Shown in pieces: positions 37,801-55,440 of a DNA stretch of 64,000 bases (position 1 is the first letter of the stretch; each line of letters opens with the position of its first letter). The DNA comes from Maylandia zebra (lineage: Eukaryota; Chordata; Actinopteri; Cichliformes; Cichlidae): contig NC_135187.1 in the NCBI RefSeq assembly GCF_041146795.1, forward strand, positions 18,324,056 to 18,388,055, written 5' to 3'. Below the pieces are notes generated by a model, which saw only the letters and a program-made list of their open reading frames with translations, had not been told where the DNA came from and made no database searches. A program made the position numbers and the translations under genes.

Positions 37801-40716
37801 AATGGAAATCAAGGACTGCAGTGTTTTATATAAAGAAGACTAGTGTGTTCCCCCTGATCTGTCAGTGTTTGCATATGATGCAAGTATGTGTCATTTTGTC
37901 AACAGAGTTACATTTTGACAAAGGAATGTCAGGTTTTGACAGCAGAGTTTAGGTTTTGGGAGTAGAGTTTCAATTTGGCACAGATGTGAATGGTATATTT
38001 GTGTTGTGTCATGTGTCATGTGTACTTGTGTGTACAGTTTTGGCACAGAGAGCGGAGTTTTGCAAAATGTGTTCAAGCAGTGGGCAAAAACTGTAACAGG
38101 ACGGCAGATATATAACGTTTACGGTAAGACTGTTCAGACTCAATAGCGACATCTGCCGGTGATCCTTTTCTCCCCGGTTTTTTCAGACGAGTTTTGGGGA
38201 GACGAACAATGTTTCGCCTATAATAATAATGATGATACTACTACTACTAATAATAATAATAATAAAAATGATAAACGACTCTGGGTTTTATCGGAAGCCT
38301 TGTGGGCCTGGTTTTGCTGTGTTTGCAGTAAATTTGGCTTAATCGAAGGATTCGTGTAAAGCAAACGAACTCGTTGTCGTGTCTTTCCGTCTTGTGTTGA
38401 CCTGCGATAGCGACGCGCATGCGTGTCGTTATACAAAGGCCTGTAGATAACTAATAAATCCGCCGTTGGCGTCATTTTTATCTGTCGAATAATGAGCTTA
38501 TTCACTTGATCTGTAGGAGCACTAAGCATGTAACTAAGTACATGTGTTTAGTACAAACCAGTCCGTCTGTCAGCTCATAATGTGTCTCTATCCAAATGGG
38601 AGGTAGTCACAAGTTCCGCTTCCGGTAGCAAGCCCCGTATAATTTTCCTTATATTAGACAAAAATCGCGATAGCATGCGAATTTGTGACATTTTCATGTT
38701 TTCTCAAGTGATGAGACACGCGTACAACGTGAAAAACACGTTAACAACTTTTTTACGGAGGGATAGAAACGTTATTTATGCGCACCAATGAGAGCGCAGT
38801 ATATAGCGATATGCTAATGAACACGCGCTCCCTGTTTACTTTAACAGAAATATTATAGAATATAGCTCAATTTCTTTACAAATTTACATAACATCCGTGC
38901 TGTTTATAGCACTATAGGCAGAATGTAAGTGCTAAATATTTACACAGAAATTTAAAACCGTGAGTAAAACATGCATATGCGTTGTTGATAATGTCTCTGT
39001 GAACTATGGTTGGGTATCGTCAGTGAGGTATATCCTTACCTGTTACTCCATTTATGGAGTTGCAGAAAATGATGAATGGAGAGCTATGAGATATGATTAG
39101 TATCTCCCTCTTTTGGGGAACAGCAACACCCCTTAAGAGCCATTCTGATTAACTTGTGAAATGTAATTGTAATATTTTGCAAAGTTTATCCTGTCTTTGT
39201 ATTATTTGTTGGAAACCTATGTTATGTAATGTTGTTGTGCTGTGTCTAAGGCATTGTTCTCAATTTAAGGTAAAAGAGCCCTGGAAGAAGAAATTGAGAA
39301 GACAAAGTCAGTCAGTGACTCACTGGAGAAGGAGCTGGAAAACTGTAAGACACGAAGTTAATGATCTTCACACAGTCTTTACTAAACCAGCAACTGAGAT
39401 ACTGTCCTTGATTCACAGTACAAACTAAAGTCTTCCAACTGGAGGCAATCCACAAAGAAAAGGAAGGTATGCAAGTGCTAGTGGCAAACAGTTGTACACG
39501 TATAGTTCATCATTTATAAGTGTACAGGCATTAAATGTGAGCCCACTGATGAACATAGTTGCTCGTCTGTTTCTTCAGAGGTGTGCAATAAGCTGCAGTT
39601 TCAGTGTGAAGAGTCTGAGCAGGACGCTGCCAGGTGAGCTCCGTGCTGAAAGTTTGAAGAGATTTACTGGATCTGCTCAGTCATAAGGAGCATTCTTTGC
39701 TGAACCATCAATGGGCTTCATTTGTGTTTTTTGATGTTGAACACTAGATGGCAGTAATCTGTCTTTTTTAGCATCCTGGATACTTTTTTTATTTTATTTT
39801 TATTTTATTTGGGGTTGAATCTTTATATAGTTAGATAATGTTGTACAGCCCGATACTGCTGTCTTAGCTTTTGCTTCTTCTTTCAATTGTGTTTAATTGC
39901 CCACAATCTGCCCATTTATTCAATTAAATACCTGAAAAGGATGCACCTTCCCACATTCAGTCAGTGTAAACAGGTAGTCAGAGATATAATGGTTTTTTAT
40001 TTAAGATTAGAATCTGCTTTTTATTACATTTATTGTTTGAAAATCTTTTATTAGTTTTAATCTTTTTAAGTTTTATTGTATTTTGTGTTTATATCTGTGT
40101 GTGTGTTTCAGACATTTACAACTGAATAAGAAAAGTGAGGAGCTGCTGGAGCAGTATAGATATGAAATCCAGGATGTCAAGCTTAAACACCGAAAACTGC
40201 GGTACTGTTTAATAGTGCAAAGACTCGTTTTCTGTGAAAAACCTCTGGCTGTTGTTACACATTTAGAAACTCATGTTTCTGCAGGATGAGATTTGAAAAC
40301 CAGCTTCATCAACTGATAGACCAGCACAAGAATCTGCACTATGTCTTTGTAAGTGTTTGTGCTAAATTCTCTCCACAACTCTTGTGAGAAGATTCAAATG
40401 TGACTTTATTATTATATTATTATTATGACTTTACTCAGACTCCAGAGAGACTCCCAGATGAATTAAAGAGTGTTGAGAATACAAAGAGCCAGCTGTTGGC
40501 AGCTGGTAAGCATCTCCGCACACTCTTCTCTCAGCACAAATGTTGTATGTGTGTGAATACAGCGTTTGTTTTCACTTTCCAGCACTGTCACTGAATTTCT
40601 TCTGTGTTTTGACAGAAAAGCTAAAGCTCACTCAGCTGCACAACCTCGATGAGGAGCTGGAAAAGATGAAGAACCAGAAGCAGGCTCAGGAAGCAGCTGC
40701 AGAGACTCAGGAGTAA
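34839..40716 (+). CDS. syce1: SYCE1-like synaptonemal complex central element protein
   Basis: Nine exons: 34839..34854, 35318..35500, 39270..39344, 39419..39466, 39579..39633, 40112..40201, 40285..40348, 40439..40505 and 40616..40716. They total 699 bases, 232 aa, all phases consistent. The central block (EPKVEQLIGKLGRLKQGKRA, then MRFENQLHQLIDQHKNLHYV and PERLPDELKSVENTKSQLL) lines up with mammalian SYCE1 (EPRVEVLINRI, FEEQLEDLMGQHKDL, PERLAKEI). The protein is mostly Glu/Lys-rich coiled coil, as expected for a component of the central element that holds homologous chromosomes together in meiosis. It is shorter than human SYCE1 (about 351 aa) because the C-terminal extension is lacking. Intron 2 (35501..39269) contains a complete-looking Tc1/mariner element. 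The 3' end faces fam83h. Expression is expected in germ cells, by family knowledge. Confidence 0.78.
35563..35585 (+). repeat. Left terminal inverted repeat of the transposon
   Basis: Begins CAGTTTTTGCCCG directly after the TA at 35561-35562; pairs with 38071-38093. Confidence 0.92.
35954..37604 (+). CDS. DD35E Tc1/mariner transposase, spliced
   Basis: A three-exon reading keeps the frame: 35954..36180 (donor AACAG|GTATGT), 36577..36778 (donor CGG|GTACGT) and 36960..37604 (acceptor TTTTTTTCAG). This gives 1074 bases, 357 aa. The N terminus is an unusual Arg/Gly run (GRARGRGRGRGGRGG), then a helix-turn-helix region (EIRATLVDHVINHGLTMREA). The catalytic core has FIDEAGF (first Asp), VVIWDNVSFHRA (second Asp) and PPYSPFLNPIEEFF (Glu), with 35 residues between the second Asp and the Glu of NPIE. 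The join into exon 2 is the weakest point because that acceptor follows an inserted repeat and a perfect 9-base hairpin (36563-36584), so some N-terminal linker may be lost. No stop interrupts the catalytic exon. Activity cannot be judged. Confidence 0.8.
36395..36560 (+). repeat. Short interspersed repeat inside the transposase gene
   Basis: A sequence with TTTTATTTGTCACGTACACA and GTGAAATGCTTGGACAACTG, which I recognise as a motif scattered widely in fish genomes, followed by an A-rich tail. It interrupts the first intron of the transposase, so it inserted later than the transposon. Confidence 0.55.
38071..38093 (+). repeat. Right terminal inverted repeat of the transposon
   Basis: Ends GGGCAAAAACTG directly before the TA at 38094-38095; complement of the left end with a single-base difference in the inner part. 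Confidence 0.92.
38096..39269 (+). other. Remainder of syce1 intron 2
   Basis: Contains a trinucleotide run of TAA/ACT type at 38220-38268 and a stretch at 38380-38860 that is richer in CpG than its neighbours. No gene or named element was recognised. Confidence 0.45.
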
Positions 40717-43266
40717 ATTTGCTCTGATTTAAAGAATCAGAGGTATATGCTGTGATTACACATCTGTCTTGTCCAAGTTCCAAGTTCAACTTTATCAGCC
40801 GGAATCGTTCAAACTAAGTGATTATTTATACCCCTGACATCCAGCTGAGATATCTGACCACAGAATTCTGGGTATTTCTGATGTTTTTTCTCATATCATA
40901 TAATATATTTGCTGTACGGATAAATTCTGGTTGATCTCTTAGTGTTTTTCACATAGAGACATGCTATATACTGTCATCTGTTTGATACTAGGTTATTTAT
41001 TGTGTTCATATATTTAAAAACTATAAAGCCTGTTTGAATTGTTGTAACATTGTTTTCATCACTCTGAAATCCTAAAAGTAGCACAACCCTTCCCTGCAGT
41101 TTACATGCACACCTGCTGTGTACATACATACATACAAATACATACATACATACATTTGCACAGAGACACAGTCGCGTTCAATTTTAAAAGAGATTTAATG
41201 CAAGAGTTTGTTGCAGTATTTCAAACAAAATGTAATACTATCTGAGGTTTAAAAAAGAACACATTAAACCTGTGCAACAATGACTTCCCCGAATTAATGC
41301 CAATTGCTTTTTCTTTTTACTTCTTTTTTCTATTTTACAGACAAACCACATTCTCACATTTCAATTCAAATAATCCAAAATAAACACAAGGCACGTTCAG
41401 AGCGCAGTGAGGGCGATCACAATCTAGTTCATCACTTAAAATATAAACAATCCCCCTTTTTTTTAACATAAACATTTACAGCATAATCCTGTGTAGAAAA
41501 CAAGTGTCACCCCACCCTCACCCAGAAGTGTCTTTACAGCCATACAACATATACTTTAATCTTTTTTGACGTACTCAGCAAAAACACAGTGAACCGTAAG
41601 TGGTTTGATGCCCTGTCGAGATATCAGGCAACACGAGGCCAGTAAGTCTTTGGTTTAATAGTTTGTGCCGACCAACAAAGGAGTTAGGAATCCTGTGCAG
41701 GGCGTAGCTCTCAGGAGTTAAATGAGTTATGTAAGGAAGCGTGGCGCTGCTCCAGTACTGTGTAATATACCTGTTCTTTCTCGTATACCTTGTAGAGGTA
41801 ATTCTTGGTTTTCAAGAAGGAAAACGGAGGTCAGTTTTTTGTTTTATTATTTACTCTGATTCAGGCCAACTGGAAATCTTGCATATTTATTTACACTACA
41901 TGAGGCGAACACTAACACACATAAACACCACTCCCCTTTCCATGGAAGCGTCTAGGTCTCCTAGGAATTGTTATTTATTTATTTTCAACCCTGAGAAGGG
42001 GGTATATGACTTATTAGAAAGAAGTCGAGTGTGTTACGTTCACCACAGCCGCTACCATCCATCCAAACTGTAGTCCCCCAACATTTTCACCTTCTGATTC
42101 AGTTTTTTCCTCCCACACTTTTCACACTGACTCTACCCTCTGATCTCACTCTTCTCTACCCTTTACTCTTCATCAGCTGTCTTTTTATTCCTATGTTTTG
42201 GTTATTTGTCCAGGTTAATACTAATACTACTACTAATAATGACCCCCCACCAGAACCTTGGCAAAACCCTCAATGGGCCACTGGCACATGGTGAATCCAC
42301 AAAGACACTTTCTCCCATTCAGTTTCAAGCAAGCTCCATCTACAAAGTGGCCTGCACACAACACTGGTACTACACGTGTGCCGTGTTTTGTGACTGGCAC
42401 ATTATATGTTTTTGATTCTCAGATGCAACACTTCCCTTTTCGTCTTTTAGTCCTGTTCACAAAAGCTCATTTACAGGTAAACCTGTGCTACCTTTCTTTT
42501 TTTTTGAGACACGTACCGGCCCATTAAGCCAGTATCCAAGTAGAGTCTTGTTTCTCTCAGTCACCATATAAGGCAAAAAAATAGAACAAGGTCTTGGCAA
42601 AAAGGCACATTCCAGACTCAATGACTTGAGTTTGTTTTCACCATTTTATAAGTCGTCCTTTCAAGTTTTATTACTTCTTGTGGAAAAATCCAGAAAACGC
42701 TGTAGTGTTAAGGCCCAGAGGAACTCTCACAATGTCGTTGGCACAAACGTGGACAGTAGAGGTTTTTTGATAGTCTTGCATTAAATAAGTTTCCGTGTAA
42801 AAGGTCGCTCCTCCATCTTTCGTTATCCCAGGTTATTCCCCATCTGTTAACAGAACAACAGGGATAACAGTGAAATCTCTTTACCTCCTGCCTTTCCTCC
42901 TCGCTGGCCTTCAGCAGGACGTACCGTGCTCTTTGCGCCATAATCACGCTTGCATTTGTTCAGCTTAATCTGTTAATTATTTTTTCTGAAAGCAGATTCT
43001 CTTTAAAGTAGTATAAAAATCCATAACAGTGATGAACTGTGGTTTTGCCAGTCTCTTACTGTACATATAAGATAATCACATTTAGCCAGTCACTGCTCAG
43101 AAGCTAATTTATAACATTCATCTGCTGCTTTTTGAGAACAAACACTATTTTCAAACATTTCAAAATATATCATTTTTAAGCTAAAACCCTGGTTTCCCTC
43201 TTGGATTCCTTTCCCTCCCCTCTTGGTGGTTTACACCTAAACATATTTTTGTGTTGTTGTTTTTCC
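40717..43266. other. Convergent 3' regions of syce1 (+) and fam83h (-)
   Basis: The two stop codons face each other about 2.55 kb apart. The left part is the syce1 3' region, and most of the rest is probably the long fam83h 3' UTR read leftward; a minus-strand ATTAAA lies near 41190. A run of CATA units lies at about 41123-41153. Short reading frames here show no protein family. Confidence 0.45.
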
Positions 43267-48253
<4,987 letters not shown>

Positions 48254-48322
48254 GGTTGGAGGGGGTCAGGTCAAAGTTTAAGGCTCAGGAGTAAGAAAAG
48301 GTGAGGAAGGAGGAATTTAAAC
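48254..48322 (-). other. fam83h: fam83h 5' UTR part of the first coding exon
   Basis: A minus-strand acceptor (TTTTCCTTGCAG) ends at 48323, so an untranslated exon must lie at higher coordinates. This 69-base piece precedes the ATG. Confidence 0.6.
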
Positions 48323-51300
48323 CTGCAAGGAAAAGGAAAATATAAAATGAGGTCCCACAATAATTAATAATTAACGTCATCACAGCTGGTTTTGTACTCT
48401 ATTTGCACATACTGTAAATATCACACCACTCCCCCATCCATGAGACACAATACTTATGATTCAACAAAATATCCCCTTGGGTGTTGAGAGGAAAAGACCT
48501 TTGTGTCTGGACACACAAACAGACGTTACCTTTAACCACGCACACAAAGCAACTATTGTCGCTGAGTCAACGGCGGCTTAGCAGCAAGTAACAGTTTAAC
48601 AGGCAAATTTGTCTCAATGTTAACAACTGTAACAGATATTTATTGCTTGCCTACACAATTAGAATACTTTTATGAAACTAACAATACTTTTTGACATTGT
48701 GTGGGATTGCAGGTAGTAATGAGTAATACTGAAGAAAGCATGCATAAAAGAATGGTGCTATGAGAGAGCAACTCCTTCAACTTAAACGTAGAACAGGTAA
48801 AAGTATCATATTTCTCAAGTATGATTAATTGAATTAAATGAAAAGACTTCACTCTAATAATACCAGCGATTAATCAACCTTCAGTGCGGCTTATTGAAAG
48901 ACTGTATATAAAGGTGAGAACAAAGTGGAACAGCTGGATACAGAAAAAGCAAAGGGAGGAGACGAGATTAAAGAGAGCAAGAGGAGAGGTGGGAGAGGCG
49001 TGAGGAGTTGTAGAGACAGGTTCTTTCATATCACAGTAAACTTGCCACGCTGGTGCGTCATAATTCATGTTGCTGCTTAGACCTTATCCTGAAAAATCTG
49101 CCGGTCATGGCAACCAAACTTATTTAGATGGGCATGACTTAAAGAAGTCACAGGTCCGCTGTTACATAACACTGTGTGAATATACGCCTGTTTCAACGAG
49201 AACCAGATAGTGACATTTTTGATTCACATGCCAAACTTTAAGAGGTGACTTTGGCGTGACTAAGACGCAGGTTTGATTGTTCATCTATCAGCAAGGGTAA
49301 CACACCTACACAAACACACAAACAATCTCATGAAGCTTTCAAAAATGTGAAAATGACGTGATGGTGATCTCGAGCTCTTTCTAAAAAAAAACAAGATAAA
49401 ACAAAGGTTTAGCCTCAGTGTTATTTCTCTGTGTGGCCTTCTAGTTTCATACGCGGATGAATACAGTCATCAGATAAAACACGGTTAGGAAAAGCAGCTG
49501 GTGAGAGGCTAAAAACAGCTAAACCACATCGGCTAAAGAAGCACCGAAAACCAACATAAATGTTCACATAATTTGAGCTGTAAAATGTAATATATAGCAC
49601 TTTTCTAATCTCATCAAGCAAACCATCCTTTCTTACGGCACGTTTTCTGCCTGACATCCTGCACACAAGCAGTTTAGAATCACATAGATGTGTTTGAACT
49701 GTTGGAGGAAGCTGTAGTTCCTGGAGGAAACCTACCAAAAGCACAGGGAAAACATAAATTACACACAGAAAGGTCCCCACGGGACTGAAACCAGGAAACT
49801 TCTTGCAGTGAGTCAACAATGCTAACTGGAGCCCAACCAATACTGATATTTGTCAGTTAAACTCTTTAACACACGACAGCTTACTAAGAAAAGCCGTTGA
49901 ACCCTTAAAGCTCTTTGAAGTCTGAGCGGAGTGGTTTCTGTCATATTTCAGGCCTGCTTATAAAACAAATAACTGGATTTGCATTAGTTAGTCATGGTGG
50001 CCGCTACCGAACTATAGGTCATCAAACCATCCTTATTAATATATACCAAGATGTCAAAACTCACCATTAAGGGTGTGTGTGTGTGCAATTTAAAAATAAT
50101 CTTGTTTCATTGTCATAGTCGTTTATGCTCCGTCCAACTCTGCTTGGATCAGCTGGTTGCTTGTGGAGCTCCAAACACGAGCTCCCAACAGGGAGGTAAG
50201 AGAATGGACCAACTACGCAACATCAACACTCACACTGTGGTTGATGGTCTCTCCCATCTCTTCTTTACTTTTCACTTGTCAGCTGTTGTAATTAATGATA
50301 CTTGTATGTTGGTAAATAGCTAATAATGAGACAGCCACTCGACCACAGTGTCGTCCAGCAAACAAACAAACCCATTAACTTTTCATCTATTACTGCTGAT
50401 TGTAAATGATGTCCAAATAAAACAGTGGAGTGTTTAGTTGGCCACTTTTGTACATCCATGTACCTGCTTTCGAAAGGTAAAGTAGATACTTTACTAAAAA
50501 CCTAATTTGGCTTTTGAGGGGGTTTTTTTGGCATTAGATAAAGAAACAATGAAAATCCCAGGCTTGATTCCAACCCACAGCACACTTGCATATTATGAAC
50601 CATCACTGAGCCAACCAGAGCACCCACTGAGCGATGTTTGATGTGGTCCTGACAGCTGCATGCTGGAGGGTTTGCATTCTGGTGGAGAAAAGAGTGAACA
50701 ACCACCACGCTGCTTAAGTATTTAAAGTAAGCTGGCAATGTTAGGAAACATACGTGGCTTATTTTCTTATGTAGCATGTGGTCGAAAGAGGAAGTGGATA
50801 CACCTACAGTCTGAGCAAATTAGGGCGTGTGTGTAACCCGGGGTCTGACAGGTAGGGTGGGTAAGTATTTAGTGAGGCTGTACCTGCTTTACAAGTGTGT
50901 GTTTGACATGTTCTCTGCAAACTTCCAAGCACACTTGAGAGATTAATGACGGTGATAGCTAAGGGCTGAAAGTCCTAACCCACAATCAGTGGGACAACCC
51001 GGTTTACTCAGCGACCTGGTGAGTCATCGAGTAGCCTGGTTGGCGTGGCCTGGGGATAACTTGCAACAGACTGCCGAGATGGTGATTCATCTGCTGACAA
51101 AATGGCTGACATCCTGTTTCCCTATTCATGTGGAGCCATTGAAATTAGGGCTTTGTGGCAAGCCGTTGGCTTTCCATGCTCCACGGTGGTCAGGGAGGAA
51201 TGCCGGGGCACACATGCTTGTTGCATGGAATTATTTTGCCCCTGAATTCCAAGTCATTTGATTTGCCTAGTTTTGCTCTTTGTATCTAAGTCATTTGCAG

Positions 51301-53959
51301 CACCACGGTGCCCATTGTGTACATAGGTGTACTGCACTGAAGCTGCAAATGAAGTGCATAACCGATGACAGACGCAAAATAAGAGAAAAACTCACATGTA
51401 GCAACACAACAGTCCAAAAGTCAGAGTTAATTCCCTCGTGAATGGAAAGTTGTTTTATAGAGTGCAAGCTGAACAAACCTAATCTGTAGGAACAAGCAAT
51501 AAGTTCACTGTCACGTTTGAGAAAGAAATGTAGCAAAAATAACTAACAAGAAGTATTTTTGGTAGTGTTACTGTTTTTGTAATCAAGTGATTATCAAAAG
51601 CATTGACAGCAGCTTGAAGGAAGGCAGCCTGGGGAGGAAATGACCTAATTGGTTAATTCAGAAGCATGGTGGCATTAAAAAGAGCCAAGGCGGGTAGAGG
51701 GGGATGGGGGTTTCCTTTGCATCCTCGTCATCACTGTGTCACCGTAGAGTGGGGCAACAGATGAATAACACAATGTCAGAAGCATGACAGACTTTCCCCG
51801 CCTCACCTGGCCTACTGGTAGGATATTCAAACAAATACTGCTGCTTTGTTTGCTGTTATAGCAACTGCAGCAAGCATCAAACTGCAGAAAGTGTCTCATG
51901 ATGATCAGGATCCCTGTCTTTACTACCTTTGTTGTGAAGCTTTCAGAGGCCCACAGGAGGACGAGGCTGCCCTAAATGTACCATATAAACAAAGGCCGGT
52001 CTGAAACACTAAACCCTGGCAGACGGGACATGAAGGCAGCAGCAAGACTTCGGCGTCTCTGAGCCGATAAACCAAATATTCAGACGTGCACAGCGTCTGC
52101 TCACGAAGCGTACAAACGGCCCATTCTCAGCATTCCTGCGCAAATGCTGAAAAGAAGGAGAGAAACTGGAAGGTGAAGAGCAGAGGGAGTGTAAATTACA
52201 TCTGTCCTGACATGTGAATCATGAGACGCGTTAGAAGCGAGCCCGAGGACACAAACTATCAAGAAAAAAAACACAAACTACATCCTCGCCGCCTCTTTCT
52301 GTTTTCTCTCGTTCGCATCCGAACACACCTCACTAAACAAACACTCCAATTGATCCGGCATACCATTGGCCGGTTCGTGCTGTGTGATAATTCGGTGTGT
52401 GAACCCAGGTTGAGAAAACAATACTTAAAAACAGGTTTGGAGAGATGAGCCAGTAATCTCCAGATGCTCCCGTCAGAACCTTTCAGTGACATTTTTTTGT
52501 CAGATGAACCTACAGAGATGTAGATATGTGCACACACACACGGCGCTGGTTGTCTCCCTGTATATCATCACACCTCAGCGTGGCTGTTGAACGCTGCACA
52601 AAAGACAGCTTAAATGAATTCATACAGTATGTGAGAACACACGGCAGCTTGCATCCTCCCCTTTGTGTTGTGTGTGTAGCTGGGGTTTTAATGCAGCAGT
52701 ACTGCTAGAAAAACTGGTCCACTGAGATCCCCGCCATCTTTCCAACCGCCTTAAAGGCCTGCAGTCATTCTGTATGGAAAACCCAGCAGCGATGGCATCA
52801 AAATATTTCCACTTCATACACACTAAACCTCACGCATACATAACAACACCTCTGTAACCAGACCCCCGTTTTCTATACCACACACAGCAGTGCAAACAAA
52901 TTAATGAATGGCACACAGCCTTGGCCTTAAGGCCAGTGTGTGACAAGATTAAACCTATAATGGGAAGCACACATGCACATGCACAGACCCAGCGCAGGGG
53001 GAAAATGGCACTAACATTCCCACTACTCTTCAAATTATAACCACATGTCGTGCTATTTCTGAACAGTGACTCACTTTGAACGAAGCGAGGGAAAAAGCAT
53101 GCGATGGTGAAGTTTAAAATCAATACACACTCAAGTCAAAACAAAAGTGCCAAAGTGCCTGTAATAAAGACACAGTAAAAAACCCTTAAACCAAAGCCTT
53201 AGGTAGGGAGTAGGTGTGAAAGAGAGATGCACTCTGAATGTTTGGACTAAATAGTTTGAACATAAAGTGAGTTGTTCTTGCATCACATTTAATTTTGCTT
53301 CTTTTTTTAGGTTAAAACCTTTATTCTCCCTGAAGTGTTTGTTTCTTTCTTCGACAAACAAGTTTTTACGGTTACAGGCTAATGCCTTTGTGTTACTGGA
53401 AGGATTTCAAGTTGGTTTTAATGACAGTGACTGGCAGTGCGTGCATGCTGTTGTGCAACCAGTGCATTAGGCACACTTGTAAAAGTGTCCCTGCCCTCTC
53501 AAGCATTATTTATTAGCTGTAGTTCCTACAGAGCCACGCAGACAAAGCACTAAACAGGTTGTAAGCGTGCTTTTTTTCTGGTCTTTTATGAAAGTCTTCA
53601 CAGGGCTGGAAAAAGAGCAGCACAGTTTGTCTCGTCCAGCCTCCCAGCACTGAGCCCTCTGTGTACGCGGGCTGTAATAACATCGCTGTTGCACTGCAGC
53701 TACCTGGATGACTTAATTCTGTGTAAACCTCCAGCGGCTTATGAGGAAATGAGGAAAGTAGGCTGCATTTCACTTTTTATTAATCCGCAGAGTCCACATT
53801 TCACGCTTATGGACAGGGGAGAAGATAAATAGGACGCTTTTTGAAGACAGGAGATAATAAGTTAGAGGTTAATATAAAACTGGACAGATCACAACAGAGC
53901 AGGACGAGACAATGGCTCTTTTGTCCCTCAGCTTGCCCTCGTTTTAACTTCGTACCTCC
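48323..53959 (-). other. Probable fam83h 5' intron, no gene recognised
   Basis: 5.6 kb of AT-rich DNA. Reading frames of up to about 140 codons occur (for example 49840..49421 minus) but look random, and no named mobile element stands out. It is the likely intron between the fam83h untranslated first exon and the exon at 48322. Confidence 0.4.
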
Positions 53960-54480
53960 TCACTTTGCTGCTGAACTCGCCTCCTCTCTTTTTCTCTGTG
54001 CACCGACGGCTTTATCTCCTCCCGGTGAAACCGTTGATGCGAGTCTGCTTCCCGTCCGCGCGTCACATTCCTCGGATCGGAAAAAAAAACTCCACCCAAA
54101 CCTCCCCCCCGTCTCCAGCTGCGTGCACCCTCCACCGCCGATCGGCAAACAGAGCGGACTCTGCGCGGACTCCAGGCCCGGGTTCAGTGTCGTCCCGGCG
54201 GTGTGTGACCCTGCAGCAGCCGCTGTCACAATAAACGGAGACGGAAGCGTCGGGGCGACTCCTGCGAGGCAGGGCTTTCCCACCGGTGAGACTCCTCCCA
54301 GACCAGTTGATCGCTGGGAGTGGAAGACTATTGGAAGTTCTCTCCCCCGGGCACGTTTCAAAAGTAGCTTTTATGTCATGGCTGCAAAAGATTCAAGCAA
54401 AAGAGGAAGTTTCTCCAAACTCGCAAACTTTTTCCGTGCCCGTGCAGGAGTTTGGCCCAACTGGCGGTCCGTACAATGAA
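53960..54480. promoter_or_regulatory. CpG-rich block, candidate fam83h promoter/first exon
   Basis: Marked CpG and GC enrichment compared with both flanks, centred on 54040-54300 (CACCGCCGATCGGC, GTCGTCCCGGCGG, GCGTCGGGGCGAC). Both strands are open over several hundred bases here, which is what GC-rich DNA does by chance and not evidence for a protein. Position upstream of fam83h on the minus strand makes it the best promoter candidate. Orientation is inferred. Confidence 0.4.
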
Positions 54481-54960
54481 TGCTTTATTCATCCTTGCAC
54501 TTGACTCTTTGACATGTTTGTCCGATGTTTGCTCCTTTTTGCTTGCTCTCGTGTTGTTTGCACTGCGAAATGTTTTGTCAGTAAAACAACCGATTTGAAA
54601 CTCTCCATCAATAAAATGCATCATATCAGGGATTTTAGTGCTACATTATAAACACAAGCAAGACTTTATTTAATTTAAACTACAACCTTAAACTCACTAA
54701 CCTTTAAAAAAGAAATTATGTCCCTGAATGTAGTTATCTATGCTTTTTGCACATACACCAAAGAAGTGCAAAGAATCAGTGTTAATATTTTACCTCAAAT
54801 CTGTAATTAGTAGTATTTTAATCAATGTTTCAGTTGTCTAGTCTTTAAATTTTACAGAGGAGAGATATACTTCATACTGCAGGTTGTTGCTGTTTAAATG
54901 GTAATAAAACCAGTGAACCTGTAATTGCAACGTGTACTACATCAGAGGACTATGACAGAG
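54481..54960. other. Intergenic, nothing recognised
   Basis: AT-rich DNA without reading frames, repeats or RNA genes that I can identify. Confidence 0.5.
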
Positions 54961-55440
54961 ATGAGATCACCACCTGTTTAATCTTCTTTCCATCATATCT
55001 TAAAGACCTGATAGTGCCATATCACCACTGTGAAGGACTCCGCTCTAACTCGGTGGCTTACTTGTGGTATTTAAAAGTAGAATGGGAGGCAGAGCCTTCA
55101 GCTTTCAGGCCCCTTGTCTGTGGAACCAGCTCCCAGTTTGGATTCAAGAGACAGACACCCTCTCTGCTTTTAAGATTAGACCTAAAACTTGACTTTTGAT
55201 AAAGTTTATAGTTAGGGCTACATCAGGTGACCTTGAATCCTCTCTTACTTATGCTGCAATAGGCCTAGGCTGCTGGGGGATTCCCATAATGCACTGAGTC
55301 TCCTTCACTCACCTCTTTTCACTCTGGCTCTCTTCCACAATGTGTCTTTGTCCTGTCTCCCTCCCCTCACTCCCAAACGGTGCGACAGATGGCTGCCCCT
55401 CCCCAAGCTTCATTCTGCTGGAGTCATAATGTAAAAGAGC
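54961..55440 (+). mobile_element. LINE 3'-end fragment (L2/CR1-like)
   Basis: Broken plus-strand translation reads like the end of a LINE reverse transcriptase protein: YLKDLIVPYHHCEGLRS, then in another frame FQAPLLWNQLPVWIRE and TLSAFKIRLKTFLFDK, then a stop. The 3' UTR follows with CTTATGCTGCAATAGGCCTA and ATGCACTGAGTC. The same 3' UTR family occurs in reverse at 9436-9800. It is 5'-truncated and frameshifted. The clade is a guess from the protein remnant. Confidence 0.65.

Larger units (their letters stand above)
35563..38093 (+). mobile_element. Tc1/mariner-superfamily transposon with both ends, 2.53 kb
   Basis: The ends are 23-base inverted repeats: CAGTTTTTGCCCGTTGCTTG on the left and CAAGCAGTGGGCAAAAACTG on the right, one mismatch within this stretch. 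Flanking dinucleotides are TA at 35561-35562 and 38094-38095, the expected target duplication. The interior codes, on the same strand as the host gene, for a spliced DD35E transposase. The element sits wholly in syce1 intron 2. It is large for the superfamily, partly because of introns and an inserted repeat around 36395-36560. Confidence 0.9.

Noticed and set aside
42708-42947. 79-codon minus-strand reading frame with a protein-like start
   Set aside because: Lies in the probable fam83h 3' UTR. The first 20 residues look plausible (ARYVLLKASEEERQEVK), but I found no partner exon and no family.
49421-49840. 139-codon minus-strand frame upstream of fam83h
   Set aside because: No family, no splice partner and ordinary intergenic composition.
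53841-54479. 212-codon plus-strand reading frame (and a 133-codon minus-strand one opposite)
   Set aside because: Both strands are open because the block is CpG- and GC-rich. The peptide is low in complexity with no recognisable domain. Better read as promoter/first-exon DNA.
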